A stretch of 5,043 bases of DNA from Pseudomonadota bacterium (GTDB lineage Bacteria; Pseudomonadota; Gammaproteobacteria; Natronospirales; REEB76). This document shows positions 1 through 5,043 of the stretch, one piece after another (positions within the stretch are counted from its first letter, which is position 1; the number at the start of each line of letters is the position of its first letter). The stretch spans positions 1 to 5,043 of the forward strand of contig JAJYBN010000097.1 of assembly GCA_021779005.1 (NCBI GenBank), read 5' to 3'. Below the pieces are notes generated by a model that saw nothing but the letters and a program-made list of their open reading frames with translations, was not told the DNA's origin and ran no database searches. A program made the translations under genes and the position numbers.

Positions 1-351
1 CACGGCCACCAGTCCAGCGATGATGATGCATGACAGCCAAACCGGGGCATCCGCAATGTCATGGATGCTGATATACAGCCAATAAACGCCGAACGTAAAT
101 TCGGCCACGCCAAACAGAAATCCACGCCAAAAAGCGCGACGCACCGAAATGTCATTCAGCAGCCAGAACAATGCAGCCAGGGTGATGATTGCAAGCGGGT
201 AGAGATTGAATGGTGCAAACGCCAGCACCATGAGTGCACCGCTGAGCAAAGCCAAGCCATCGCCAACCAAGCCGGTACGCAGGCGCAAGCCGGTGGCTCT
301 CAGGATGCCTTGGAAGAGCATGCGCGTGCCTGGGGCATACGCGGCACTCAT
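1..351 (-). CDS. lnt: Apolipoprotein N-acyltransferase, N-terminal part (cut by window edge)
   Basis: Lnt is an inner-membrane enzyme that adds the third acyl chain to the N-terminal cysteine of lipoproteins, the last step of lipoprotein maturation. Only the first 117 codons are present, and the frame is open to base 1. The translation begins MSAAYAPGTRMLFQ. A first hydrophobic segment follows at about residues 34-62, containing the FAPFNLYPL stretch typical of the Lnt N-terminus. Further membrane-like segments lie near 71-90 and 100-117. The nitrilase-like catalytic domain would lie beyond the window. The ATG at 351 overlaps the corC stop in an ATGA arrangement, which suggests translational coupling. 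An internal ATG at codon 11 is a possible alternative start. The identification rests on the N-terminal pattern plus the conserved position after corC. Confidence 0.88.
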   Translation of the reverse strand, partial: MSAAYAPGTRMLFQGILRATGLRLRTGLVGDGLALLSGALMVLAFAPFNLYPLAIITLAALFWLLNDISVRRAFWRGFLFGVAEFTFGVYWLYISIHDIADAPVWLSCIIIAGLVAV

Positions 352-1229
352 GCGGTCTTATCAGACGTCGATGAAGAGCTTTTGCCTTTGCGTGTAACTT
401 CCAGCAGGTGCAGGCGGCGGCTATCGGCGCGCAGCACCTTGAATTGCAGCTTGCCGATCACGATTTTCTCGCCACGCTTCGGTAGATGGCCAAAGGCATG
501 CATCACCAGACCGCCTACTGTATCGAATTCCGCATCGCTGTGAGCAGTACCGAAGTAGGCATTGAAATCCTCGATGGAGGTCAGGGCCTTCACCGTGTAG
601 CGCCGGTCACTATGCTTAAGGATGCGTGTCTCGTCGTCAATGTCATATTCGTCGTCGATCTCGCCGACGATCTGTTCCAGCACATCCTCGATGGTAATCA
701 ACCCGGCAACGCCGCCGTATTCGTCAGCTACGATCGCCATATGATTACGGCTGGCACGGAAGTTCTTGAGCAACACGTTCAGGCGCATGCTTTCCGGAAC
801 AAAGGGTGCTGGACGTAGATACTCGCGCAGGCTGAAGGCACCCTCGGGGTCCTCCAGGAAGTGTTCCAGTAAGTCCTTGGCAAGCACGATACCGATCACT
901 TCGTCGCGGTTCTCGCCGATCACCGGGAAACGCGAATGCCCAGAGTCCACTACCACCGCCATCACATCCCGCAGCGAAGCCTCCTTCTCCAGGGCTACCA
1001 TCTGGGCTCGAGGAACCATGATGTCACGGGCCTGCATGTCGGCCACTTGCAACACCCCCTCCAGCATGGATTGGGCGTCACTATCGAACAGGTTGCGGTT
1101 CTGCGCATCTCGCAGTAATTTCAGTAGGTCTTCCCGGTCACGAGGTTCGCCGGCCAGGACCTGGCGCAGGTTCTCAAACCAGGCGCGCAGGCCAGGACTT
1201 CGATCAGAGGAGCTGGATTCGGAGGACAT
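348..1229 (-). CDS. corC: CorC/YbeX-type CBS-domain protein
   Basis: The protein has 293 residues, almost the same length as E. coli CorC (YbeX). It has no membrane segment. It contains a CBS pair at about residues 70-190: DIMVPRAQM near 69-77, HSRFPVIGE at 98-106, GIVLAKDLL at 113-121, HMAIVADEYGGVAGLITIED at 163-182. An acidic linker follows, then a CorC_HlyC (transporter-associated) domain at about 205-285 with DTVGGLVMHAFGHLP. Such proteins have been linked to Mg/Co efflux, and YbeX also to ribosome and RNA metabolism; the exact role here is inferred. I chose ATG 1229 because MSSESSSSD matches the family's short polar N-terminus. A GTG at 1313 would add 28 unrelated residues and overlap the ybeY stop (GTGA). 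The ribosome binding site for ATG 1229 is weak. Both protein ends are serine-rich. Confidence 0.93.
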   Translation of the reverse strand: MSSESSSSDRSPGLRAWFENLRQVLAGEPRDREDLLKLLRDAQNRNLFDSDAQSMLEGVLQVADMQARDIMVPRAQMVALEKEASLRDVMAVVVDSGHSRFPVIGENRDEVIGIVLAKDLLEHFLEDPEGAFSLREYLRPAPFVPESMRLNVLLKNFRASRNHMAIVADEYGGVAGLITIEDVLEQIVGEIDDEYDIDDETRILKHSDRRYTVKALTSIEDFNAYFGTAHSDAEFDTVGGLVMHAFGHLPKRGEKIVIGKLQFKVLRADSRRLHLLEVTRKGKSSSSTSDKTA

Positions 1230-1309
1230 GGAATTAATCAACCGTAGTGCAATGAAGTTAAGTTTACCTGTTGGCGACGGTCCTCGCCAAAAACCCCCAG
1301 CCGGTAACG
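1230..1309 (-). other. ybeY-corC intergenic region with a stable hairpin
   Basis: This 80-base gap is the longest spacer among the core genes. It holds a perfect 7-bp inverted repeat, TTGGCGA (1271-1277) and TCGCCAA (1284-1290), with a 6-base loop. No T-run follows it on the minus strand, so it does not look like an intrinsic terminator. A weak promoter-like pair overlaps it on the minus strand: TTGGCG at 1290-1285, 18-bp spacer, TAAACT at 1266-1261. The hairpin could be an mRNA processing or stability element, or shape corC translation. All roles are inferred; the inverted repeat itself is directly visible. Confidence 0.5.
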
Positions 1310-1768
1310 TCACATGGAATACGGATCCGGGTAACCCAGGCTGGCTAGTATGCTGGCCTCCAGTGATTCCATTTCCGCCGCCTGGGCATCGGTTTTATGA
1401 TCATAGCCCAACAGGTGCAGGATTCCGTGGATCGTAAGATGCGCCCAATGTGCTTCGGGGGTTTTGCCCTGCTCAGCTGCCTCATGGATCACCACCGGTG
1501 CGCACATCACCAGATCACCGAGTAACGTTGAAGTGACACCCGCCGGCAATTGCACCGGGAATGACAATACATTGGTTGCGAAGTCTTTGTGACTGTAACG
1601 TCGATTGAGATCGGTGCCCTCGTCTTCATCTACGATGCGGATGGTGAGTTCTGCCGAATCACGCCTGCCAGCCAGTGCAGCGCCTGCCCAGCGACTGAAA
1701 TCTACATCCGAGGGAAAAATTTTCTCACGCGTTGCTTTCTGCAAGGTTACTCGTGGTTTATAGGCCAT
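1310..1768 (-). CDS. ybeY: Endoribonuclease / rRNA maturation factor YbeY
   Basis: YbeY is a small zinc-dependent protein involved in 16S rRNA 3'-end maturation and ribosome quality control in the cytoplasm. The 152-residue product has the family signature [11 protein letters not shown] at 114-124. The three zinc ligands H114, H118 and H124 fall at exactly the E. coli positions. TNVLSFP at 65-71, LLGDLVMC at 82-89 and [10 protein letters not shown] also match the family. The residue aligned without gaps to the conserved E. coli Arg59 is Ser here (YSHKD rather than YRGKD), which is unusual. The ATG at 1768 lies 25 bases after the phoH stop with only a weak ribosome binding site. A short inverted repeat GAGGA/TCCTC (1782-1786/1791-1795) lies in that gap. 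The family assignment is secure; full catalytic competence is less so. Confidence 0.95.
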   Translation of the reverse strand: MAYKPRVTLQKATREKIFPSDVDFSRWAGAALAGRRDSAELTIRIVDEDEGTDLNRRYSHKDFATNVLSFPVQLPAGVTSTLLGDLVMCAPVVIHEAAEQGKTPEAHWAHLTIHGILHLLGYDHKTDAQAAEMESLEASILASLGYPDPYSM

Positions 1769-1793
1769 ATGTTTCTATAACGAGGAATGATCC

Positions 1794-2792
1794 TCAACTC
1801 TTCGTTTCTTCCGGCAGATCGCGCTGTTCGTAAGCAGCCACGATACGCTGCACTAGTGGATGGCGGACTACGTCAGCTGCTGTGAAGAATGTGAAGTTCA
1901 CACCGGGCATGCCGCGCAGCAGCTCCACCGCATCCCGTAGCCCGGATTGCCGCGGCCGCGGGATATCCACCTGGGTGATGTCGCCGGTGACCACGGTGCG
2001 CGAGCCGAAACCGATACGAGTCAGGAACATCTTCATCTGATCTATGGTGGTATTCTGCGCTTCATCCAGGATGATGAAGGCTTCGTTGAGAGTACGTCCG
2101 CGCATGAAAGCCAGTGGCGCGACCTCGATGATGCCACGCTCTAGCAGCTTACCCACCCGTTCGAAGCCAAGCATCTCATAGAGTGCGTCGTAGATGGGAC
2201 GAAGATACGGGTCCACCTTCTCGGTCAGGTCTCCCGGCAGAAAACCCAAGCGTTCACCGGCCTCCACTGCTGGCCGTACCAATACCAATCGACGCACCTG
2301 ATCACGGTTCAGAGCCGCCACGGCGCTGGCCACCGCCAGATAGGTCTTGCCGGTGCCTGCCGGGCCGATGCCAAAGGTCAGATCGCATGCGGCGATATTC
2401 TGCAGATAATGCCGCTGGTTGGGGCCGCGTCCACGCACCCGGCCTTCTTTGGTGGACACCACGATATCGTCCGGCACATCTGCTTCAGCTTCGTTCTCAA
2501 GTGCGGCTGTAATGCCGGATTCCTGCAGACTCATATGCACAGTCTCGCGGCGGATGCGCTCATGCACCGTGGCTGCGTAAAGCTGTTTGAGGATCACCGT
2601 CGCTGCCTGGGCCTGGCGCGGATCACCGATGACGCGAAACTGGTTGCCACGGTTGTTGATCTCGACACCCAGGCGCTGTTCGATCTGGCGTAGATGCTCA
2701 TCGAACTGGCCGCATAGATTCGCCAGCCGTCCGTTATCGGCAGGTTCTAGCCCAAAATCAATAGAAAGTGGTTGGGTGATCACTTGCACCAA
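1794..2792 (-). CDS. ybeZ: PhoH-family ATPase (YbeZ/PhoL type)
   Basis: This is a cytoplasmic P-loop ATPase of the PhoH family, encoded next to YbeY and thought to act with it in RNA metabolism. From the TTG at 2792 it has 332 residues. LEPADN at 15-20 and the KH-like N-terminal part match YbeZ. Walker A is GPAGTGKT at 143-150. RPAVEAGERLGFLPGDL (173-189) and VDPYLRPIYDALYEMLGFE (193-211) are family signatures. Walker B is IILDEAQN at 240-247, followed by MKMFLTRIG and TGD (269-271). The start is uncertain: there is no in-frame ATG before the conserved region. Candidates are TTG 2792, GTG 2789 and GTG 2783, none with a clear ribosome binding site. The in-frame upstream stop is the TGA of the PIN toxin gene, only two codons before TTG 2792. 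An ATG at 2799-2797 is out of frame by one base. Translation by reinitiation after the toxin gene is likely. Confidence 0.93.
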   Translation of the reverse strand: MVQVITQPLSIDFGLEPADNGRLANLCGQFDEHLRQIEQRLGVEINNRGNQFRVIGDPRQAQAATVILKQLYAATVHERIRRETVHMSLQESGITAALENEAEADVPDDIVVSTKEGRVRGRGPNQRHYLQNIAACDLTFGIGPAGTGKTYLAVASAVAALNRDQVRRLVLVRPAVEAGERLGFLPGDLTEKVDPYLRPIYDALYEMLGFERVGKLLERGIIEVAPLAFMRGRTLNEAFIILDEAQNTTIDQMKMFLTRIGFGSRTVVTGDITQVDIPRPRQSGLRDAVELLRGMPGVNFTFFTAADVVRHPLVQRIVAAYEQRDLPEETKS

Positions 2793-2798
2793 AACGCA

Positions 2799-3230
2799 TC
2801 AGGCTTTGCTAGTCGACATTAATCTGTCCCGGCATATCACGGGATTACAGATTAGGAATTTAACTTTGTTGGCAAGCACTAGCAAATCCTTGTTACCGGT
2901 AACCAGCATGTCGGCTTTGGCGTAGAAAGCAAGTTCAATGAACTTCTGATCATGTGAATCGCGGCATTGTGGCAAAGCCGGCAGTCGTACGGGCATAGTC
3001 ACCAATTCGGCAAATGGAAGATAGTCACACAATAGCTCTTCACGCTCCGCAGCCGCCAAGCTGAATTTTGGATGACAAAGGATACGATAAAGCTCCTGCA
3101 TGGTGGCTTTGTTTACCAACGGTATCACCGTCCGGCTGTGCCAAGACTGCCGTAACCAGGCAAGACTACCGGTTGGGAAAAGCAGTGCAGAAACAACCGT
3201 ATTGGTATCAAAGACAATCCGTGGACTCAC
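2799..3230 (-). CDS. PIN-domain toxin of a type II toxin-antitoxin module (VapC-like, PIN_3 group)
   Basis: This is a probable endoribonuclease toxin of 143 residues, the usual size for the family. The N-terminal strand RIVFDTNTVVSALLF carries the first acidic residue, D8. E46 lies in ATMQELYRIL, D91 and D94 in CRDSHDQKFIELA, and ADMLVTGNKDLL (106-117) is the C-terminal PIN signature. Where many VapC proteins have TxD, this one has TGN (N113), although D115 follows. The chosen GTG start at 3230 overlaps the antitoxin stop (GTGA), suggesting coupled translation. A GTG at 3245 would add five residues. The gene ends in frame with phoH just upstream of it, and its last codons contain a strong hairpin. 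GC is lower than in the flanking genes (25 of 60 bases in 3061-3120). The target RNA cannot be read from the sequence. Confidence 0.88.
   Translation of the reverse strand: MSPRIVFDTNTVVSALLFPTGSLAWLRQSWHSRTVIPLVNKATMQELYRILCHPKFSLAAAEREELLCDYLPFAELVTMPVRLPALPQCRDSHDQKFIELAFYAKADMLVTGNKDLLVLANKVKFLICNPVICRDRLMSTSKA
2820..2854 (-). other. Hairpin at the toxin 3' end, before phoH
   Basis: A perfect 8-bp inverted repeat, TAATCTGT (2820-2827) and ACAGATTA (2847-2854), encloses a second 4-bp pair, CCCG (2828-2831) and CGGG (2840-2843). The result is a 12-bp stem with a 3-base bulge and an 8-base loop. It lies in the last codons of the PIN gene, about 20 bases before its stop and 28 before the phoH TTG. 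No U-run follows on the minus-strand transcript, so a canonical terminator is unlikely. It could modulate ribosome reinitiation at phoH, mark an RNA cleavage site, or be incidental to coding. Confidence 0.55.
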
Positions 3231-3448
3231 TTCTTGCGTGCCCACGTAAGCGCGTTATTAACATCAGCAGATGTTATTCCAAGTGCGCGCAGCTTCTCCC
3301 GGACTGCATCCGCGCCGCCGGTTTTCACTGGCGCTAGCACGATACGACCGTTTTCTTCGCGCACATCGAAATATTCCACGGCGGGGAACCTGCTGATGAC
3401 TGCCTTGGGCAGGGTAATCTGGTTTTTGGAGGTTTTCTTGGCAAGCAT
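3227..3448 (-). CDS. AbrB/MazE/SpoVT-family antitoxin
   Basis: This is a 73-residue DNA-binding antitoxin, expected to neutralise the adjacent PIN toxin and repress its own promoter. The N-terminal part, KKTSKNQITLPKAVISRF (4-21) then EYFDVREENGRIVLAPV (25-41), is the swapped-hairpin AbrB fold. The C-terminal helix REKLRALGITSADVNNAL (50-67) followed by WARKK is typical of the toxin-binding tail in antitoxins paired with PIN_3 toxins. I chose the ATG at 3448 because AAAGGA (3461-3456) lies 7 bases upstream, a good ribosome binding site. A longer frame from 3505 would add 19 hydrophobic residues unlike the family and would cover the putative promoter. The stop overlaps the toxin GTG. The pairing, order and overlap strongly support a type II module. 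Confidence 0.9.
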   Translation of the reverse strand: MLAKKTSKNQITLPKAVISRFPAVEYFDVREENGRIVLAPVKTGGADAVREKLRALGITSADVNNALTWARKK

Positions 3449-3455
3449 GATGAAT

Positions 3456-3461
3456 TCCTTT
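3456..3461 (-). promoter_or_regulatory. Ribosome binding site of the antitoxin
   Basis: AAAGGA on the minus strand, 7 bases before the ATG at 3448. It is the best Shine-Dalgarno match in the window and decides the antitoxin start. Confidence 0.65.
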
Positions 3462-3463
3462 AA

Positions 3464-3500
3464 GTAAGGATATCTTACAAACAGGAAATATAGAATACAA
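3464..3500 (-). promoter_or_regulatory. Putative toxin-antitoxin promoter with palindromic operator
   Basis: On the minus strand a -35-like TTGTAT (3500-3495) and a -10-like TAAGAT (3477-3472) are separated by 17 bp. The -10 lies inside a perfect inverted repeat GTAAG-GATAT-CTTAC (3464-3478), just upstream of the antitoxin ribosome binding site. AbrB/MazE antitoxins commonly autorepress from palindromes overlapping their promoter, so this is a natural operator candidate. The surroundings are AT-rich (32 of 90 bases are G or C in 3421-3510). The -35 match is only half of consensus. Confidence 0.45.
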
Positions 3501-3519
3501 GGCAAAGCTGTGGTGCTGT

Positions 3520-4884
3520 TCAGACCCCAGCGGTGGCAGTGGAAAAAGCAGGTGCTTTTTTCCGATCCAGCCGTCCACGCAGGGAATTCTGCTTCACATC
3601 GGTGATCAGCACCTCCGCGAACCGGCCGATGAGGCGTGGATTACCGGCGAAGTTGACCCAGCGGTTGCATTCGGTCCTGCCAGCGAGCTCGCGTGGATCC
3701 TTGGTCGAGGGTCGTTCTACCAGTACCCGCTGTGCGGTTCCTAACAGGCGCCGCATATACGCCTGACCGAAATCATGGATGCGCGCTTGCAGGACTTCAA
3801 GTCGCCGCATTTTCTCTGCATGCGGGACCTCATCCGCAAAAGATGCCGCCGGCGTGCCGGGCCGTCGGCTATAGATAAAGCTGAAGGCCTGATCGAATTG
3901 AATGTCCTCGACCAATTGCATGGTCGCCTGGAAATCAGTCGCCGTTTCACCTGGAAAACCAACGATGATGTCCGTTGACAGGCTGATTCCAGGACGCACT
4001 TTCTTGAGCTTCCTGATCTTGGCCTTATATTCCAGCACCGTGTGGTTGCGTTTCATGGCGGCGAGGATGCGGTCTGATCCGCTCTGCACCGGCAGATGCA
4101 GGTAATTGGCGAGCTTCGGTACTTCGGCGAATGCCTTGATCAAGCGATCCGAGAATTCCATTGGGTGCGAGGTGGTGAACCGGATGCGCTCAATGCCATC
4201 CATGACTGCAATATACTCGATCAGCATCGCCAGATCCGCCATCGAGCCGTCGTGTTTCAAGCCGCGATAGCCATTGACGTTCTGGCCAAGCAATGTCACT
4301 TCCTTGACCCCCTGGTCCGCCAGTTCGGCGACCTCAGCCAGCACATCATCAAACAGCCGGCTAACTTCCTCGCCGCGGGTATAGGGCACCACGCAAAACG
4401 TGCAATACTTGCTGCACCCTTCCATGATGGATACAAATGCAGTGGCGCCTGCCGCCCGCGCGGGCCGCAGATTGTCGAATTTTTCGATCTCGGGGAAGGA
4501 GATATCTACAACTGGCTGATGAGTACGACGGGTCTCCTCCAGCATCGCTGGCAGCCGGTGCAAGGTCTGGGGGCCGAAAACCAGATCCACGAAGGGCGCC
4601 CGTTTCACGATGCCCGCACCTTCCTGGCTGGCCACGCAGCCGCCCACGCCGATGATTATTCCTGGACGTTGCTGTTTCAGTTCGCGCCATAGCCCCAGCT
4701 GCGAGAACACCTTCTCCTGGGCCTTATCACGCACTGAGCAGGTGTTCAACAGGATCACATCCGCTTCTTCAGCTCGCGCGGTCATCTCGAAGTCATGGGA
4801 ATCCTGCAGTACGTCCGCCATTTTCGTGGAATCGTACTCGTTCATCTGACAGCCGAAGGTTTTTATATGCAATTTACCAGGCAT
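3520..4884 (-). CDS. miaB: tRNA-2-methylthio-N6-dimethylallyladenosine synthase (MiaB)
   Basis: MiaB is a radical SAM methylthiotransferase that converts i6A37 to ms2i6A37 in tRNAs reading U-starting codons. The product has 454 residues, normal for the family. The N-terminal UPF0004 domain carries the three auxiliary-cluster cysteines: C12 (FGCQMN), C49 ([10 protein letters not shown]) and C83 (VGGCVAS). The radical SAM motif CSKYCTFC gives C157, C161 and C164, the same numbering as E. coli. [34 protein letters not shown] and [10 protein letters not shown] follow. A TRAM domain occupies the last 70 or so residues. I chose the ATG at 4884 because [15 protein letters not shown] is the family N-terminus and GGAA (4892-4889) lies just upstream. 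A GTG at 4968 would add 28 unrelated residues. It is the first gene of the cluster. Its normal neighbour phoH is separated from it by the toxin-antitoxin module. Confidence 0.97.
   Translation of the reverse strand: MPGKLHIKTFGCQMNEYDSTKMADVLQDSHDFEMTARAEEADVILLNTCSVRDKAQEKVFSQLGLWRELKQQRPGIIIGVGGCVASQEGAGIVKRAPFVDLVFGPQTLHRLPAMLEETRRTHQPVVDISFPEIEKFDNLRPARAAGATAFVSIMEGCSKYCTFCVVPYTRGEEVSRLFDDVLAEVAELADQGVKEVTLLGQNVNGYRGLKHDGSMADLAMLIEYIAVMDGIERIRFTTSHPMEFSDRLIKAFAEVPKLANYLHLPVQSGSDRILAAMKRNHTVLEYKAKIRKLKKVRPGISLSTDIIVGFPGETATDFQATMQLVEDIQFDQAFSFIYSRRPGTPAASFADEVPHAEKMRRLEVLQARIHDFGQAYMRRLLGTAQRVLVERPSTKDPRELAGRTECNRWVNFAGNPRLIGRFAEVLITDVKQNSLRGRLDRKKAPAFSTATAGV
3541..3562. other. A/T-tract inverted repeat in the end of miaB
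   Basis: AAAAAGCA (3543-3550) and TGCTTTTT (3553-3560) form a perfect inverted repeat, with an outer G-C pair at 3541/3562. It lies in the last codons of miaB (the KKAPAF stretch), about 20 bases before the stop. It resembles a weak terminator in both directions, but the stem has only two internal G-C pairs and the minus-strand U-tract is part of the stem. It may cause partial termination or pausing before the toxin-antitoxin module, or be a by-product of Lys codons. Confidence 0.3.
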
Positions 4885-5043
4885 CGTATTCCAGGTTAAG
4901 GTAGGGCAATAATAAGTTGAGCGACAGCATTTTATCGCTTGCTTGCTTAAGGCTGCAGGAAATGACACATTGGCAGCATCATCTCCAGGCGGGTCAGTGG
5001 CGGTCCTTAAATATTTTTATGTAATACCCGGCCGCTTCCTGCA
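4885..5043 (-). promoter_or_regulatory. Leader/upstream region of miaB with weak promoter candidate
   Basis: I see no supportable gene in these 159 bases. On the minus strand GATAAAAT (4936-4929) contains a -10-like TAAAAT, 45 bases before the miaB ATG. No good -35 lies at the right distance. A second AT-rich patch at 5008-5025 could hold another -10. GGAA at 4892-4889 is the probable miaB ribosome binding site. No terminator of an upstream gene is visible. Confidence 0.3.

Noticed and set aside
61..543. Plus-strand open frame of 160 codons
   Set aside because: It lies opposite lnt and corC, has a low-complexity composition with no recognisable domain, and is explained by the codon use of the real minus-strand genes.
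766..1437. Plus-strand open frame of 223 codons
   Set aside because: It is antisense to corC and ybeY. The product is Ser/Arg-rich with no motif, a typical shadow of a GC-rich gene.
1950..1961. Perfect 12-bp palindrome CCGCGGCCGCGG
   Set aside because: It lies inside phoH and encodes the RPRPR stretch. GC-rich Arg/Pro codons explain it.
3449..3505. Longer antitoxin frame from 3505
   Set aside because: The added residues are hydrophobic and unlike the family, and they cover the promoter, operator and ribosome binding site of the better ATG at 3448.
4096..4692. Plus-strand open frame of 198 codons
   Set aside because: It is antisense to the radical SAM part of miaB, which is unambiguous. No family features are seen in the plus-strand product.
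4885..4968. Longer miaB from GTG at 4968
   Set aside because: The 28 extra residues do not resemble the family, and ATG 4884 matches the known N-terminus with a nearby ribosome binding site.
4954..5043. 8-bp inverted repeat TGCAGGAA (4954-4961) / TTCCTGCA (5036-5043)
   Set aside because: It is short, 74 bases apart and touches the window edge. Chance cannot be excluded and nothing else supports an element end.
1..5043. CRISPR array, tRNA/rRNA gene, transposase or integrase
   Set aside because: No regularly spaced repeats, RNA-gene features or transposase/integrase motifs were seen on either strand.

Overview
This window is a minus-strand gene cluster. In transcription order (high to low coordinate) it reads miaB, a two-gene antitoxin/PIN-toxin module, phoH/ybeZ, ybeY, corC/ybeX, and the first 117 codons of lnt, which runs off the left edge. 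The order miaB-ybeZ-ybeY-ybeX-lnt is a classic proteobacterial arrangement, known from E. coli. Residue numbering matches E. coli without gaps at several functional sites (MiaB C157/C161/C164; YbeY H114/H118/H124). The flanking genes are GC-rich. I infer a proteobacterium, probably a beta- or a deep-branching gammaproteobacterium. The sequence alone does not settle the genus.

Layout: 4885-5043 is a noncoding leader with at most a weak promoter. 4884-3520 is miaB, a tRNA methylthiotransferase. 3519-3449 is an AT-rich gap (about 36% GC over 3421-3510) with a plausible promoter and a palindromic operator. 3448-3227 encodes an AbrB/MazE-type antitoxin, and 3230-2799 a PIN-domain toxin that overlaps it by 4 nt. 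phoH (about 2792-1794), ybeY (1768-1310), corC (1229-348) and lnt (351 onward) follow. corC and lnt share an ATGA overlap.

The core genes belong to RNA processing (MiaB, YbeY, PhoH/YbeZ) and envelope functions (CorC, Lnt). The toxin-antitoxin module looks like an insertion into this operon. Its most interesting consequence is at the downstream junction. The PIN toxin and PhoH reading frames are in the same frame, separated by one TGA and two sense codons. phoH has no in-frame ATG near its start, while an ATG overlapping the toxin stop (TGATG) is out of frame with phoH by a single base in a T4 run. phoH expression is therefore probably tied to translation of the toxin gene, unless this is a one-base sequence error. 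A strong hairpin lies just before this junction. Separately, YbeY carries Ser at the position of the conserved active-site Arg59.
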